Source of the DNA: Hygrocybe punicea
Lineage: Eukaryota > Basidiomycota > Agaricomycetes > Agaricales > Hygrophoraceae
Length of the DNA: 64,000 nt
Assembly: GCA_963556145.1 (NCBI GenBank)
Contig: OY744468.1
Location: forward strand, 4,836,001-4,900,000
Direction: 5' to 3'
Shown here: piece by piece, positions 23,913-37,082 of the stretch
Layout: each line of letters opens with the position of its first letter
Numbering within the stretch: the stretch's first letter is position 1
The notes under the pieces: generated by a model
Seen by the model: only the letters and a program-made list of their open reading frames with translations
Database searches by the model: none
Told to the model about the DNA's origin: nothing
Program-made: the position numbers and the translations under genes

Positions 23913-25053
23913 TTACACTAGTACTGTATCAGAATTTAAGGAAACCTGACACCTGAATTTGTCCAAGCCAATCCTTAGGGCCTCCACTTGCAACTCGCTG
24001 AGCATCCCGCCAAATTTCCACTTGTTCAAGATTTGAAACAGCTCATGCTTCGGCCATGCCAAGATCCCATCTAAACATGAATCATTTTTGATCCCGAGTT
24101 GCACGAAGATCGGAAAGAGGTTAGACATGCACGGTTGGCAGCTTTCGAGAAACTTTCTAATCGCAGTGGTTGAATCCAAATTGGCGGATGCCGGCGTAGC
24201 CTTGCGTTGGCTAGATGACGCAGCCACGGACGACTTCCTCACGAGTGGCTAAAATCGAGGAACGTTGAGCCGCACGATCAACAACAACCAAACACTTACA
24301 GGGATGACAATTTCAAAATTTCGATTCTTCTGAGTTGAAGGGACACCTTCTGCCTCCGCGAGAGAGGCTGGTAAAAGTTGCGCATGAATACTCGAAATCG
24401 GCTGAGGTTGGTATCAGCCAGATGAGTTCCTCGCCAATAATAAAATATTAATTAGCATACTGCACAAGTGTCATCATCTCTCCCGCTATGGATGCTCCGA
24501 TATTTATTGCCCACCGCTGATATATATTGAGATGTGTATCTCCGTAAATTTATTAGGCGATCAGAGTTGTCCCCAATGGAGGGATAATGTTCTAAGACCT
24601 GCCAAGTCGGAACTGGTAAATTGAACAGTATAACAATGGAAGATAATAATGTATCAAATCACCTCTGCCGTAAAAGCCTCCCATGTCTGCTTGGATTGTT
24701 GAGCAACGCGAAGATTGTAATCAAAGTGTTTCTTTATCAACTCCCTCAATTGCCTCTGTAAGACAGACGGCGTTAGTGGTTTTCATAGTCGGTAAAACTA
24801 CACACCTTGATAGCTGTAAATTCTAAAAAATTGTCCTCCAGTCCGAGTGCTTTCTGAAAAGCATCAGAGTAAGAGAGTGCTTGCTGTGGGATGGAGCAGG
24901 GGGTCGATAAGGTCAGGTTCTCCAAAATATTCTGTCTTCAGACCTGATTCCGAGCATTGGCACTTGCGAGCCTTGCTGCACCTTAGGGAACACAGACTTA
25001 TGCCTCAATGCCTCAAATTCTGGGAGCTTCAAACACTCACGCGCAGGGGGCAT
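23913..25053 (-). CDS. Uncharacterised protein with SAM-like C-terminal helical domain
   Basis: Seven exons in phase (25053-25041, 24975-24944, 24883-24806, 24755-24663, 24598-24461, 24401-24300, 24248-23913) give about 263 aa. The first half is helical and charged ('QALSYSDAFQKALGLEDNF', 'RQLRELIKKHFDYNLRVAQQ'). The middle is Ser/Pro-rich. The end reads 'IRKFLESCQPCMSNLFPIF', 'LGIKNDSCLDGILAWPKHEL', which looks like the SAM-like helical module found at the C-terminus of many Agaricomycete hypothetical proteins. The first exon has only 13 nt. I do not recognise a function. The phase of all six introns supports a real, intact gene. Confidence 0.6.
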
Positions 25054-25277
25054 ACTGATCGTTGAACGAGGTAAACGAGCTCATTTGAAATTCATATCTT
25101 GTTGAACTAAAACACGTCCGATCACATGACATTGACACTCATCGCGATCACGTGATGTCATATCTACAGCAAGGACTGTATTATCCGAGATATCAAGCGA
25201 AGGTATCACTAGGGTGAAGATCGAAAGTACGGTATGACGTGAGGACCAAATCCAGTTATTCGACCATGAAGTGAGAA

Positions 25278-28071
25278 TCATGCACACTGGCCGAATTTCG
25301 GTGATCCCGAGTTATCGGACATCATCAGCTATAGATGAGTGAATGTGGTGAATATATGTAGGACAAACGATATAGTACTACACACCAATATAGTCTGTGA
25401 AGTTGTATACACGGCGGCGACTGACCCGAAAACCATCATCGCGATATCAGTAAGTTTTTGGGTACGGGTGCGTGCACATGCTCTGTAGTGCAGCATTGCT
25501 GGATAGACATAGCAAAGTGGAACACTGTAATTTTCATGGAACAACGATAAATTAGCAAGCTGCGGCTATGCAATAAATGAGATGAACCAACCAAGCAAAG
25601 CTCCCAACAAAGGCAACGAATTTGTCTAGATCAGCTGCGCCCACCCAGCTGATTGCGGAACACAACAGCACAGTGGAAAATCTAAAAATATTCTTCAGCC
25701 ACTTGACACGAGAATCAGCCTTTCCACTCCGTATGAACAGCCCGTTTTCCATTATCCTCACTGCCGGGAAGAGCTGTAACGGCACTGACAGCAGGATGGC
25801 TATAGCGTACAAAAACTGAACCTAAAGAACAAGACGTTGGGTATCGAGATCCAAATATTAAATATGGCAAGTACCGCTTGAACAAACTTGCTTTCTGAAT
25901 CAAAGTTGACCAAGACGACTGTCTGAACTTTGGACCCGAATGTTAGGTAAGATAATGCACCGGCGCCACCGAATAGAACTGGGCAAAAGGAAATTCAAGA
26001 TTGGAATTGATGGCCTAAATTTCCTGGCTTACCCGTGAGGAAGAGCATGACTGCAGTGATAACCTTGGGGAATTTACGAGGTTCACGCATAGAATCCGTG
26101 ATTGGAATAACCTTCAATGCTACAGTTGAGTAAAGTACACGGATTGGCGAAAGGCCACCTACCAAACCGATACCTTCGAAAGAGAAGACGGCAGTCCTAA
26201 CAGAAAATGAAATGAGATCACGGGGAGCTATTTGCAAAAACGGTTCAGGTACGCACCCTATGAATAAGGGGAAGTCCTTGGGATTGAATAACTTAATGTC
26301 AGCAATCCCCTCTTTGGCAATTATACTGGTCTCAGTGCCGAATATATATATTAACCCAGCCAAGATGAAGACATCAGCAACAAGGGCCGTGGTGCTGAGC
26401 TTCGCAAGGTCGCGAATAAGTGCAAGCGGGAGCAAGATAAGCATTTGTAACGTAATGAAGTATTGCAAGGGAATCAACTTGGCGCAGTGGGTGACTCCCA
26501 TAACAAATGCCTAATGATGATCAGGTTAGCACTGAGAAAGACAAAGTCGCTCACTACATACTTGAAGGTTTTCCGACACAAAGATAGTGTAAGCCGCTAC
26601 AAACCCCAGCTGCGACAACACTATCGACCCCAAAATTGCATAGCGCATCCAAGGTCCGTAGAGAGTCCCACCAAGATCTGCAGCGGGAACGTCAGCAGGA
26701 TTGGTGGATTATAGAAGTGTACACTTGCCTCCGAAACTGCCTGAAACAACGAATTTGGTTTGGACAAGAAGCAAAAACGAGTAAAGCGAGATGAAAGCAA
26801 TGATAATTATGGTAACAGATGAGAATAGTATGCCACCGTTGAAGAAGCTTGGGTAAAGCATTCAAAAACAATCAGAGGTCAGAATAGACGCGAGACTCAC
26901 GCTCGGCCCAAGAATAGCACGCCTGTCCCAACGAACGATTTCAAAAGCTAGAGACAACTATTGAATACTTCATCAAATCGATCACGAGGAAGAACATGCC
27001 ATTAATACAGCTTGGGTCACAGTTGCGTCTCCATGTGGACCAATTGACATCCGCCGGCGCCTAGACCTCGACCTCGACCTGGAAGAGATGGTCCTAAGTA
27101 ATGGGGTACTCTCGGCCATGTCTGAGGGTAAAGGTGTTGAGTCGGGCCTCAAGTCTGAAGTGTCAGCGGCCTCCTCGTCTTCCCCCGGTTCGTCTTCTTC
27201 CAAATCTTCGCCTGCCTATAGACAAAGCGACTTAGTGTCTCGAACCCTTAGCAAAGAAAATTCCTACAAAGTGACCGTAAATGAACAGGAAGTCAATAAA
27301 GTTGTTCAGAATGCGCGGAGGTTCGTCCATTCCCTGTTCGTTTGCCCTTAGGAGGACGAAATTTCGTCGGAATCCGCCAGGTTCGTGTATGTGTTCAAAC
27401 GCGGGATTCTGAGGTGCAGGCTGTGCACCACTAAACGATGCTGCTCGATGCCGGGCTGCTTGTCGTCGTTGGTCTGTATGCCATTTGTATATATCATGTC
27501 TTGTGTCGCTCGTTCCGTGACCGTAACACAGACTAAGGGAAAGAAAAACTCACGTAATATCCGCACCAGGAGCATCGTAAGTTATAGGAAACGATTCTGT
27601 GTCTTCCCGGAGTCGTGGTATTCGGTTCCCACCTGGAGACGTTGGGCGCGACGGTAATTCTATATTGGACGTTCTCTCGACATGTTTGTGTCTCTCCTCC
27701 TTTGACACTAAATGCCTCCTTAAAACCTTTGCCTTCTCCTCCTCCGGAAGGTCGTCCAGATCTAATGGGGGAGTTTCGGTACCATTGCCAAGTATCTCGA
27801 CTCGTCGGGCGCTTATTCCTCCTACCACTAAATTTCGAGAAATTGGAGTTGCCGATCCACTTGCAGGTAAGAGAAGATTTTCATCTCTAATGGGTGTTGC
27901 TGTATTGCCTCGTAATGGGATATTTGGAGGTGGGGTACCCACATAGTGAGCGCGGAAGGCGCGAAGATCCGGTGTACCCATTGGTGTAATGTGTGAACCT
28001 GAAACCCCATCAGCAGCAGCGTTGACTGCAGGGCGACCTCTGATATTCACTGGGTTCGAAGGAGCGGACAT
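25278..28071 (-). CDS. Vacuolar amino-acid transporter of the AAAP family (Avt3/Avt4 type)
   Basis: A gene of ten or more exons. The start MSAPSNPVNIRGRPAVN at 28071 begins a long disordered cytosolic N-terminus (first exon 28071-27554, second 27499-27268, third from 27215). It carries the subfamily hallmark 'RRNFVLLRANEQGMDEPP' followed by 'NNFIDFLFIYGHFAGEDLEE'. The transporter core follows: 'LLKSFVGTGVLFLGRAF', 'GGILFSSVTIIIIAFISLYS', 'YAILGSIVLSQLGFVAAYT', 'VADVFILAGLIYIFGTE', 'TAVFSFEGIGLV', 'SMREPRKFPKVITAVMLF' and 'VQFLYAIAILLSVPLQLFPA'. About eleven TM helices are visible. The last exon (25328-25278) ends SPKFGQCA. Family knowledge: exports neutral amino acids from the vacuole. One intron, near 27002, seems to use a GC donor (see findings). 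Confidence 0.85.
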
Positions 28072-28255
28072 GGCGGGAATGCACAATGAAGCGAACAAAA
28101 ATAAGCCACCACTGGCATGGAAGGGGGAACCACTGGCACGTGCCCGACATTCACGGACAAGACTCAATAAACATTATATATCCTAGTAAGCTTCATGAAT
28201 TCGTAAACGACGTTTATTTATTATTACTAGTATTGTCAATATTTCGAACTTGCGC

Positions 28256-30472
28256 CTATCTCATATCAGACTGGCCCGCCCACCAGTCTCCCACCCAGTC
28301 TACGATCTTTCTAGCCAGTTCCATGCCATCTCCCTCTGGCTTCCTCAGTCCAATTCCTATCGCGCCTTCCCGCCTCTTTCTCGACTTCCCTTTTCGCCCC
28401 TTCAACCAAGCCTCCTCCACCGCACCTGCCCAGTCCCCTTCTTCGTATAGCTGCCGTGAGAGCTCTACGCCCACACCGTCACGATCGAGAAGAAGACGTA
28501 AGCCGTGTTCTTCGATGAACAAGGGCCTAGAGACTGAATCAGGGGGGATGCGTGAACCAATATGATCACGATTCGAGATATGAAGGAGGAAATGTTCACC
28601 GTATACGAACGGAGAACATGAATTTACACATTCCGATACCGTTCCGTATCCCTGAATGTCAGACTGGTAAGCCACTGTCACTCGACTCGCGCAAAGGGTG
28701 AAATTTCCGATGCACCAGTTTTCCCAACAAAACGTCTGCCACCGCCATCAGATCCGGCATATAAACGTCTCGAGGGGCTACAAAGAAGCTTTCCGGTAAC
28801 TCCGAGTCTGAGTCAAGTTCATTCCACTGCTCCTTGGACACGCCACATACGATCGCAATCCAAGTTGAGTCGGGGAGCAAACGCGGTCCGTCATCCTCTT
28901 GCGATGCCACTTCAAAATAGCCATTCGGGAAGGTGGCTGGTGGAGTTGGCGTTGACAGGGTCACGGAAAAGGCTGGGAAACTGCTTTGTTGTGGCGGGGA
29001 AGGGGGACTCAATGGCTTTGAAACGGGCGGGGCACCAGGGATCCATATATGCGAAGATGTCGCAAGCCGGGGAGAAGTAGACGACTGGACATAGCGTTCG
29101 GTATATGATGTCGTGTTCAGTTTGGAGCTGCTTAAATCGAGTCTATGTTGAGATGCGGGAGAAGTGATTGCAAGAGTCTCCCATGTTTCCTTGAGTTTCG
29201 TTGTGTCGTTCACCACTGTTTCAGGTTCCAGGCTGTGATTATAGCTAGTGTTCTTACTTCCAGGTCGGCTCTCAGATCTGCTTGTTGGTCTGCTCGGTGG
29301 CCTGCTCGGAGGTCGGCTAGGGGGTCGGCGGAACACTTGCCCTCCAAAAGAAACGACGAGGATTTTGGTATGATGTGGGTCTTGAAATTGTTCAGGCACA
29401 CCAATAGAGGACAAGAAGCGAGTTCGACCGGCGACAGTATAAACAGATAAATCTGCGGTTGGAAGACGAACGAGAAGCGGGGCTGGTAAGACAGCGCGCG
29501 GCAAAGATTGCCGAGGTGGTGAGTTCGAAGTAAAAAAGTTCGGGAAAGGGATGGGGGGGTGGAGATCACTGGACGAAGGCAATTGAGTAAGGTATGTGAT
29601 GATTTCTGGTCGGAATCTATTTGTTTGCGGGTCGATCCAGTCATATGATGGCAAGGCAGGTGATAGGGAAAATGAAGGAATCGGAATACAGCCAGGGAGA
29701 AGGAGAAGAAGATCGGCACAGCGATAGCCTGCATGTATTTGGTCTACGAGAGGAGTAAGGTCCGACAATGGAATTGGCACATCAGGGACCAGATTTCCAA
29801 ATATACCGTGGTTCTGGGTTGTAGGATATAAATGGTCGAGGTTCGAGGCATTCTCGGTGAGAGGAGTCGATAGGTAGCTGAACACGGAGTCGAAAGTAAA
29901 ATTTGTCACAAGAATCGACGGCAAGCCAGCTGACTTCGCAGCCAGACTGTGTATCATGCAAAAGGAAGAAAATTTGATGATTGTTGGGCATCACTCACCA
30001 GCCAAGAAAAGCTGCATCACTCAATACACAGTCCGCGCCGATGTCCGTGAGCCATTGTCGTTCTATTTCTAGTTTGCTTTGCTTCTTGCTGAGGAAATAT
30101 TTCAATACATCTACGCTCTTCTGGCGGTCTACGCGATATCTGGAAGATAAAAATGCAGCAACTGAAATAATGTTTTGGAAACCCATGTGCTTACGCTAAT
30201 GGTTGTACAATGACCGGATCAATGTCTGCAAAACGATACAAAGCGCCCAGGGCAATACTGTCGGAAAAAACATGCTGCGGCGCAGACGATACGATATGAA
30301 TTCGAACTTTTGGAGTGATACTGAGTCTCAAAAGGTGACAAGACAATGCAGAGACACGGGTTGCATGACCGTAGCCTTTGATATCCATGAGTGCACGCTC
30401 GAACTCTGGTATCCCTGGAAACTCACCGTGCCCGGAGCAGTAATAGGCGAAACAGGGACCCGGTTTCCCCAT
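28256..30472 (-). CDS. Glycosyltransferase-like protein related to the L-arabinokinase N-terminal domain
   Basis: Six exons, starting MGKPGPCFAYYCSGHG at 30472. After splicing the N-terminus reads FAYYCSGHGYGHATRVSAL, the diphosphonucleoside-glycosyltransferase-like motif of L-arabinokinase N-terminal domains. Then 'HIVSSAPQHVFSDSIALGAL', 'QWLTDIGADCVLSDAAFLGC', 'AAKSAGLPSILVTNFTFDSV' and 'TKILVVSFGGQVF' follow. The core is interrupted by a Ser/Pro/Arg-rich insert (around 28980-29340, 'RRPPSRPPSRPPSRP'), longer than in plants. The C-terminal Rossmann half shows 'GYGTVSECVNSCSPFVYG' and 'RPLFIEEHGLRLLLDRDGVG'. No GHMP kinase half follows, so an arabinokinase reaction is unlikely; a sugar or nucleotide-sugar transferase is the inference. 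Its start lies 104 bp from the start of the divergent paladin gene. Confidence 0.7.
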
Positions 30473-30576
30473 AAATTAGGTTATACTTGTCGCTATGTAG
30501 GTGGCGACGATTTCAAGACGCGGTGCATCAGTTGTCCCATAACCCTAACCTCAAATCAATTCTCAGCTATTTCTAC
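30473..30576. promoter_or_regulatory. Compact bidirectional start region
   Basis: Only 104 bp separate the ATG of the minus-strand glycosyltransferase-like gene from the proposed ATG of the paladin gene. A TTCTCAG just before the second ATG may be a 5'-UTR intron acceptor, so the paladin transcript may start further left and overlap its neighbour. Confidence 0.45.
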
Positions 30577-33500
30577 ATGGCACATTCAAGTTCACTCAGG
30601 AAGTTTGAAGACTTTCAATTTCACCCTGGACGCCCTTCCTCTGTCCCTCCAGAATCCAATCTGAAAAAATTTTCAATATCTAATGCTCGCTCAAATTCGA
30701 GACCTCCTGACTATGGCCAGCTGCCTCATCGCGTTTTGAGTGACCCCCAAGCTCCCTCTCAATCGGGAGAACCTACGAGCGAGTCGTCCCTAGATCTCAC
30801 GGCTTACCTACAGCGGTCTGGTCCACCTGTTGTTAAAGCCAGGACTGGGAGCGTGTTATCTCGAGGTTTCATATTGAAAACGGATCACTATCCATCAGGT
30901 AGAACACTGTGTCGTATTTGCCAGTGCCTAATACAATCTTACAGGTCGTGCGCTAAACCTTGATCTTAACGTCCATGGTGCTCCCAATTTCAGAGCTCCA
31001 CGTCAAGGCAACCTCAACGTCTTTGGAGCCGCCCAACCACGGACACAAGGCCTTCGAGCTATTCTCTCTGTTCTTCGTTGTCGCCCCAATATTCCCAACC
31101 CTTCTCATGTCGTTTGGTTTTCCACTCGAGAGGAACCAATAGGTAGGTTTTTCTATCGTGATGCTTGAAGATGGGCAATCAGTCGTATTTCAACCGCGAA
31201 ATCCAAGAGCATATACATTGGAAAGAGAGGATCGGATAAAGACGCACAACCGATCCGTGCTCGGCGATCTGAATCCCTTCTTCCCTGATATTCATCCTCG
31301 CATCCCAAACAACTACTTATTTTGATATCTTACCTAGTCTACATATCTGGACGTCCATTTGTGTTACGAGACGCTTCGCAACCACGACGAACGCTTTCAC
31401 TCTCTGACCGTGCTGAGAATCTCGAAGCAATCGAGCGCCGCCTCAAAGATGACATCTTGCAAGAGGCCTGCAAGTACGTGGTAGCGTTTCTTTAAATACT
31501 TGCACACATTTAATATCAAGGGTGAGTAGATTTGGAGGATTACTATTGACCCACAATGAAGTTGGTGCGTCGATGGGAGGCTTCAATGAAGCCATCAAAG
31601 CTGACATAGAACAAAACATAGCCTCAGATACTGGAGAGGGGGCAATATTGCCAACATGGACAGCTGTTGACACTGGTAATGTGAAGACCTCGAGAGAACT
31701 TTGGGATCATATGAAGAGAGATGGTTGGAATGTTGATGTTCGTTTTTATCACGTCTTCGTTATTCGCTGTCAAATTCTTGATCATGCGAAACCCCTTCTA
31801 CTCAGTACCATCGGTCCGTGCAGGCAGATGCCTTTCTTTAATTCTTGGATGACCACCTTTTTTTCAGCATACCGATTTCGCCGGATCGTCCTATTGAGGC
31901 GAGTGCGCCATCTTTCCTTCTCATGTCTTACGCAACATTATTCTAGGATAACTACCTAGACGCATACCTTCGTATCATCAAGACAACTGACCCCCTAAAA
32001 ACGGCGGTTGTATTCTCTTGCGGCACGGGTGCCGTGCGTACGACCTTTGCAATGGTAGCCGCTTCGATCGTAAGACGAAAGCAGCTCCAGGCACGAGGAA
32101 AGGAAGATCCTTATCCTTTGAAGGCGCTTCCATGGCCTATCAAGAGCGCCGTCCATACTCCTGGAAGCTCGGGTGTCAGTACGGTTGGTGTTTCCGCCTT
32201 GGTTTCATGGACAAGCTTGTATTTACAGCGATACCCGACATATCTAGCCGACAAACCAGGTAATTTTTGTCTTGGGGATCTATTCATCTGATCAACCAGT
32301 CGTCATTGTTGCCAGCAAACGGAATCACGTATTTTGCAAGCTCTTGAGCATGCCAGCGCTCAGCAAGATCTCAATAAATCACTGCTGAGACTGACGTGCA
32401 TCCTGCAACAGAGTACGCCGTCGCAGTGGAAAGTCGCTTTATTCCGGCACTAAAATTTGCGCAGGTCTTCAAGACCAAAATTCTCAATCCGCCATTGAGT
32501 TGCTAATGACCCGTCCAGCCTTACTAGACAACCTCCGCAAAGCGCATATGGGTAACTACGGCGTCATCCTCAGCTTGTTGGGATGCTTAGAACATGGTCT
32601 CCAAGCGAAGAGGTTGGTGGATCGGATCATTGATTCATGTGAGTTGCTCGCAGTGCTGATGACTTTGCAACCCGACCTAACATTTTTTGCAGGCGACCAT
32701 GTGATAAACTTGCGAGAAAATATCCTCATGTATCGGCTCAAATATTCATTGACGAATTTGGACGAAACTCATGGTGCACAGTTTTTGGACAAGGCGTTGA
32801 AGGCTCTTGAGAAATAGTTGCGTGTTTCTAGTCTACCTTCAACCTGTTCGAGTGCTAATGGTTTTATATTAGCTTCTTCATGATTGCTTTTGCAAGCTAC
32901 ACATATACTCAACAAGATTTCAGCCAAAGCTTTTCCGACTGGTTACAGGTGAGTTGTCTTATGAATTGTGGGCATCCTACTTGAGTTATATTGAAATTGC
33001 AGGCGAGGTCCGAAATCTGGAAGTGAGTGCTTGCATATCATAAGGAGAAACGATTGGACTCAACACTGGATGCTTCAGTCAAGTTTTATTTTTGCGAAAA
33101 TCGTATGGCTCGCGTTTGGATGTGTTCGCACCTGTCAATGACTTGTCAGCTCTCTCAAAGACGGGCTCTGAGTATTTAACTTTGGTGCCCGGGAGGAGAA
33201 ATGACGTTGCCATAGCCGGTGGACAGATATTGGGGGACGAATATTCCGAACATGTGATCAAGGTATGCCTCTTTTTGATGTCGACCGTTTGGTGTTATAT
33301 TAAATTGATAACGGGACTACTATAGAATCGACGTGGTATCATTCTTCGGGAGAGGTATGCTTACATGGATCGTGATTGTGCGCAGGAGTTTGATCACACG
33401 TTAGTACGCTTCTGAAGTCGGATCAGTGGCTTCGGGAATCTCACCACGTCGAGGATGGCGTACGAGGAGCAATTAACTTCCGCAAGGTGCCTGATACGAT

Positions 33501-36500
33501 GATCTATGCACTTGGTCAGCCGACGCTGGAAGCAATCGACGAAGTGGTAAATCGCGTGAGAAGAGCGCACCCGTCTGCTGAGCGAATAGTTTGGATCACC
33601 TTGAGGGAGGAGCCAATTGTCTACATTAATGGTGCACCTTACTGTTTGCGAAGGGAAGGCTCCTCGCTACGGAATATGAAAGGTATATTCACTAGTGATG
33701 CTTCAATATTTTGTGCCTTGTTGATGACTTGTCAGATTATGGTGGCATATCAGCCTCTCGATTAGAGGTCCTCGAAGAGAGGCTTAGAGAAGATGTCGTT
33801 TCGGAATTAGGTGCCTTTGGTGGCAGGTATGGATGCTTGTTCAATATTGTTACGACTTGATCTCAAGCACGACCAACCAGTGTCTTGCTTCATACAGAGA
33901 CATCGGACGGATCAGTGGTCCCTGTATGGGAGGAAGTTCAAAGTGACGATGTGGAGGTTCTCAGGGATATCATGGCATCACGCAATGTCTCTGACGACGG
34001 ATTCGAATTGTGCTATTACCGCATTCCTATGACTGCCGAAAAACCACCGGATTTCACGGATCTGAGTGAGCTCATCGACGTTGTGGTCCGTTTCGACTCC
34101 ACAAATACTCCTATGGTGGTGAATTGCCAGCTTGGACGTGGGAGGAGCACTTTAACTTCGGCTAGTTCTCTACAGATGACTCCGGCGTAACCCTAACGAT
34201 TACCGTTTCTAGATCATTTTACTTTTAATCAAGCAATGGTTGGAGGTCAACCGGCCGAGATCTCCAGGCGCGAGGAGGCGAACACTTTCTACGGTGCCTA
34301 TCCCAGTCTTAGATATACCACAAGCAAAACGTCACTCATATCAAGTAATCAATAGTAAGCCGTCTGGAATAGAGATGACAGTGCATCGCATTTGATTCCC
34401 AGACCTTCGCTCTAGATCTCCTTCGTGTCATTCGTCGAGGGCCCGCCGTAAAGGATCGCGTAGACGCCGCGATAGACCAGTGTTCCGTTGTTTATAACCT
34501 CAGAGACTCCATCGAAGAAGAGCGCGCGCATGCTGAAGACACGCCAAACCAGCGGCAGAAACGAATACACACGCAGAAAGGTTCGCCATCCACACTTAAT
34601 TTTTATGCGTTCATTTCACCAAGTTCATCTGTCCTTCATATAGGACTGCAAAACTTGAGACGATACTTTGGGCTCATCGTTTTCCAATCCTACCTCCAAT
34701 CTACTGAGCCAGATACCATGAAGTCGTTCGAGAGTTTTGAGAATTTCGTTCAAAGTCGACCAGGTATCGTGTTTCTCCCACACTTGTGTGGTGGTGCCTT
34801 GAAAACTATGGTTTGGACCAGTCATCAGAACTTTCGAGAAAGAGCTTCTTGCGGATGGTATAGACGCGTTAATGCCCTTAAGACGCGCTGAGGTTACAGA
34901 TGGTGAGGCACATCCTGATGAAGTGAAGCAGGTGGTGATGAACCGCTCGGGACGCATTCTATCTGCTTCGACAATCTTGAAAAGCGATTTCTTCTCCAAC
35001 CTTCAAAAAATGACTCTACCCGAGTAAGTTTACGCAGATTATCGAGGTCAACTTCTCATTTGGTTTTGCAGACGTATCGAAGGATCGCCCAACTTCCGTC
35101 GGGTTCCCTTGACGCTACAGCCTGCTTCTCCTTTGTCATCAGTTTTGGATACGACCGCCGAGGATGCTCCTGATGGGAAAATGGTCTGCGGAAGGTTCGT
35201 GGCCACGCCATTCCGTAAGGTTTTTGATGACGTTGTCTTTCAGTGGAATGCCCACTGTGCAAGGGTATAATCTATCCCACATTGTCGCTTGGATGACAGT
35301 ACTGACATCTGTGATAGCTTGCGGCGGGCTTTGGCAAGAGTAGATGCCGATCCCGAGGGACAAAATATGGTTTTCTGGACATCACTACGGGAGGTAAGTC
35401 CAATTCATCACTACCGTTATTACGACTGGGCCCGATAGCATTCGCTTCAGGAACCAGTTCTTTACATCGCCGGGAGACCACATGTGTTACGGCTTGTTGA
35501 TCGACCACTTGAGAATGTGGAGTGAAGCTTGCCTCGTATCTCTCTGTGTGCCATATCTGACGATGCTGCGACTCAGGGCGACCGGTGCGACTACAAGCAT
35601 GGTTGAGAGGATGGAGCATAATTTCAAGGAAGATGTGCTTCGGGAGCTCAAAGCAGGTGACGGACAGATATTGCTCCATGATGAAGTTGAAGAACGACCC
35701 GGCGTGTTCTCAATTATTCCGATATGGGAGACCGTTTCGGAGGACGAAATTATGACACCCAGAGACGTCTTTGACATGATCGCGAAGGAGGGATTCAAGG
35801 TGAGTCGTCGTACTGTATTACGTTGAGTCGTCGGGTCCTCCATTTTTTTAGATCGACTACGACCGCGTCGCCATTGTAAGACCTCACCACATATTCGCAT
35901 TTCACACAAATGTTGATGCTTTGCCAGACGGACGAACAAGCCCCTCTCCCGGTTGCACTTGCCCAACTGTTAGAGCGCGTCAGATCTGGGCTCATGAAAG
36001 CAGGCGATTTCTTCTTCAATTGCCAGATGGGCCGCGGACGTACGACGACTGGTATGGTGACTGCTTGCCTAATATCTACGACTGCGAATTGGGGAGTGGA
36101 CGAGAATGTTGTTCGAGAGGACAACGGGATTGAGAATTTTGATTCGATGGATGGACCGTCCGAGGAGGAGGCATATCTGCAAGGCATGTTTCCTGGTCAT
36201 CTTTTCGGGAAACAACGCCGCTGCTTATGCATTCCGTTGGTCAGGGGAGTATAAGACTATCTTGCAACTTGTTGGCGTTCTTTCCCATGGAAAAGTCGCC
36301 AAACGGCTTACAGATCGAGCCATTGATATGATGCAAGATGTGCAAAATCTCCGCAAGGCCATTTACGAGTGAGTGGGGTTAGCTTATTCCGGTGTCAAAG
36401 TTTTAACAGTGTAAAAGCTACAAGCTCAAGGCAGTGGCATGCGAGAAGGGGAGTTCCAAGGAACAAAAACTGCGAGGAGTCACCGTTAATTACTTGTGAG

Positions 36501-36683
36501 TCTCTTTCCGGTCCTTGCTGAATTGGTGTAAAATTCCGGGCTAGATACCGCTACGGCACGCTGATCGTGTTTGCGAACTACCTCATTGAAATGAAGATGG
36601 CCAAACCAGAGGTTACCTTTCCACAGTGGCTCCAGGAACATAGAGAAATTACGAAGTTGCTTGAACGGAGATCACTGGATTGA
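30577..36683 (+). CDS. Paladin-like protein with three PTP-like phytase-type CX5R repeats
   Basis: A long, many-exon gene (about 20 exons, introns about 50-70 nt) from MAHSSSLRKFEDFQFHPG at 30577 to a stop at 36681. After a Ser/Pro-rich leader comes 'VLSRGFILKTDHYPSG' and 'GAPNFRAPRQGNLNVFG'. Three copies of the 'VWFSTREEP(I)VYI.G.P..LR' segment then each lead to a phosphatase loop. The loops are CGTGAVR (about 32019), CQLGRGR (about 34125) and CQMGRGR (about 36021), all CX5R. Each repeat also has an upstream 'ALGQPTLEAIDEVV...'-type helix. This tandem layout matches vertebrate PALD1/paladin and its fungal homologues. Family knowledge: paladin has been linked to phosphoinositide signalling; the fungal substrate is unknown. 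I did not trace every splice junction, so small errors within 31.1-35.4 kb are likely. Confidence 0.8.
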
Positions 36684-37082
36684 AACCGGGCGCCGGGGTA
36701 GGCACCACTAACGTAAAGTCGTTATTTTTTATATTTACTGAATACTTCGCTGTCCACTGTGCACCGAGCCGTGTTGAACGTTGAAGCTTTGAAGGTTGAA
36801 TCTGGTGTTTTCAACATGTACCATATGGAAGGTTGATTGGCAAATACATGTGTGCTGTTTGAGTTTGTCACGGCAACGGTGGCCGTCTCGGCATCAATAA
36901 ATGATTTCCCACGATCCTCTCCGTTCAAAGTTCACCGCTTTTCAAAAGTTTGCACTGGCGCAACCCTTCAAAGCTTCAACTTCAAGTCCAACAACTCCTC
37001 CAAATTTCTTAATCCAAGACGCTGACGACCAGCTGGTGACCTGACCGTTTAGGATTCGTATCATTATATTCGTGATACAACC
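36684..37082. promoter_or_regulatory. Upstream region of the membrane-protein gene
   Basis: About 400 bp between two plus-strand genes, holding the 3' UTR of the paladin gene and the promoter of the next gene. No coding sequence is seen. Confidence 0.4.

Noticed and set aside
30541..30553. AACCCTAACC as a possible telomeric repeat
   Set aside because: Only one partial unit, directly before a start codon; chance.
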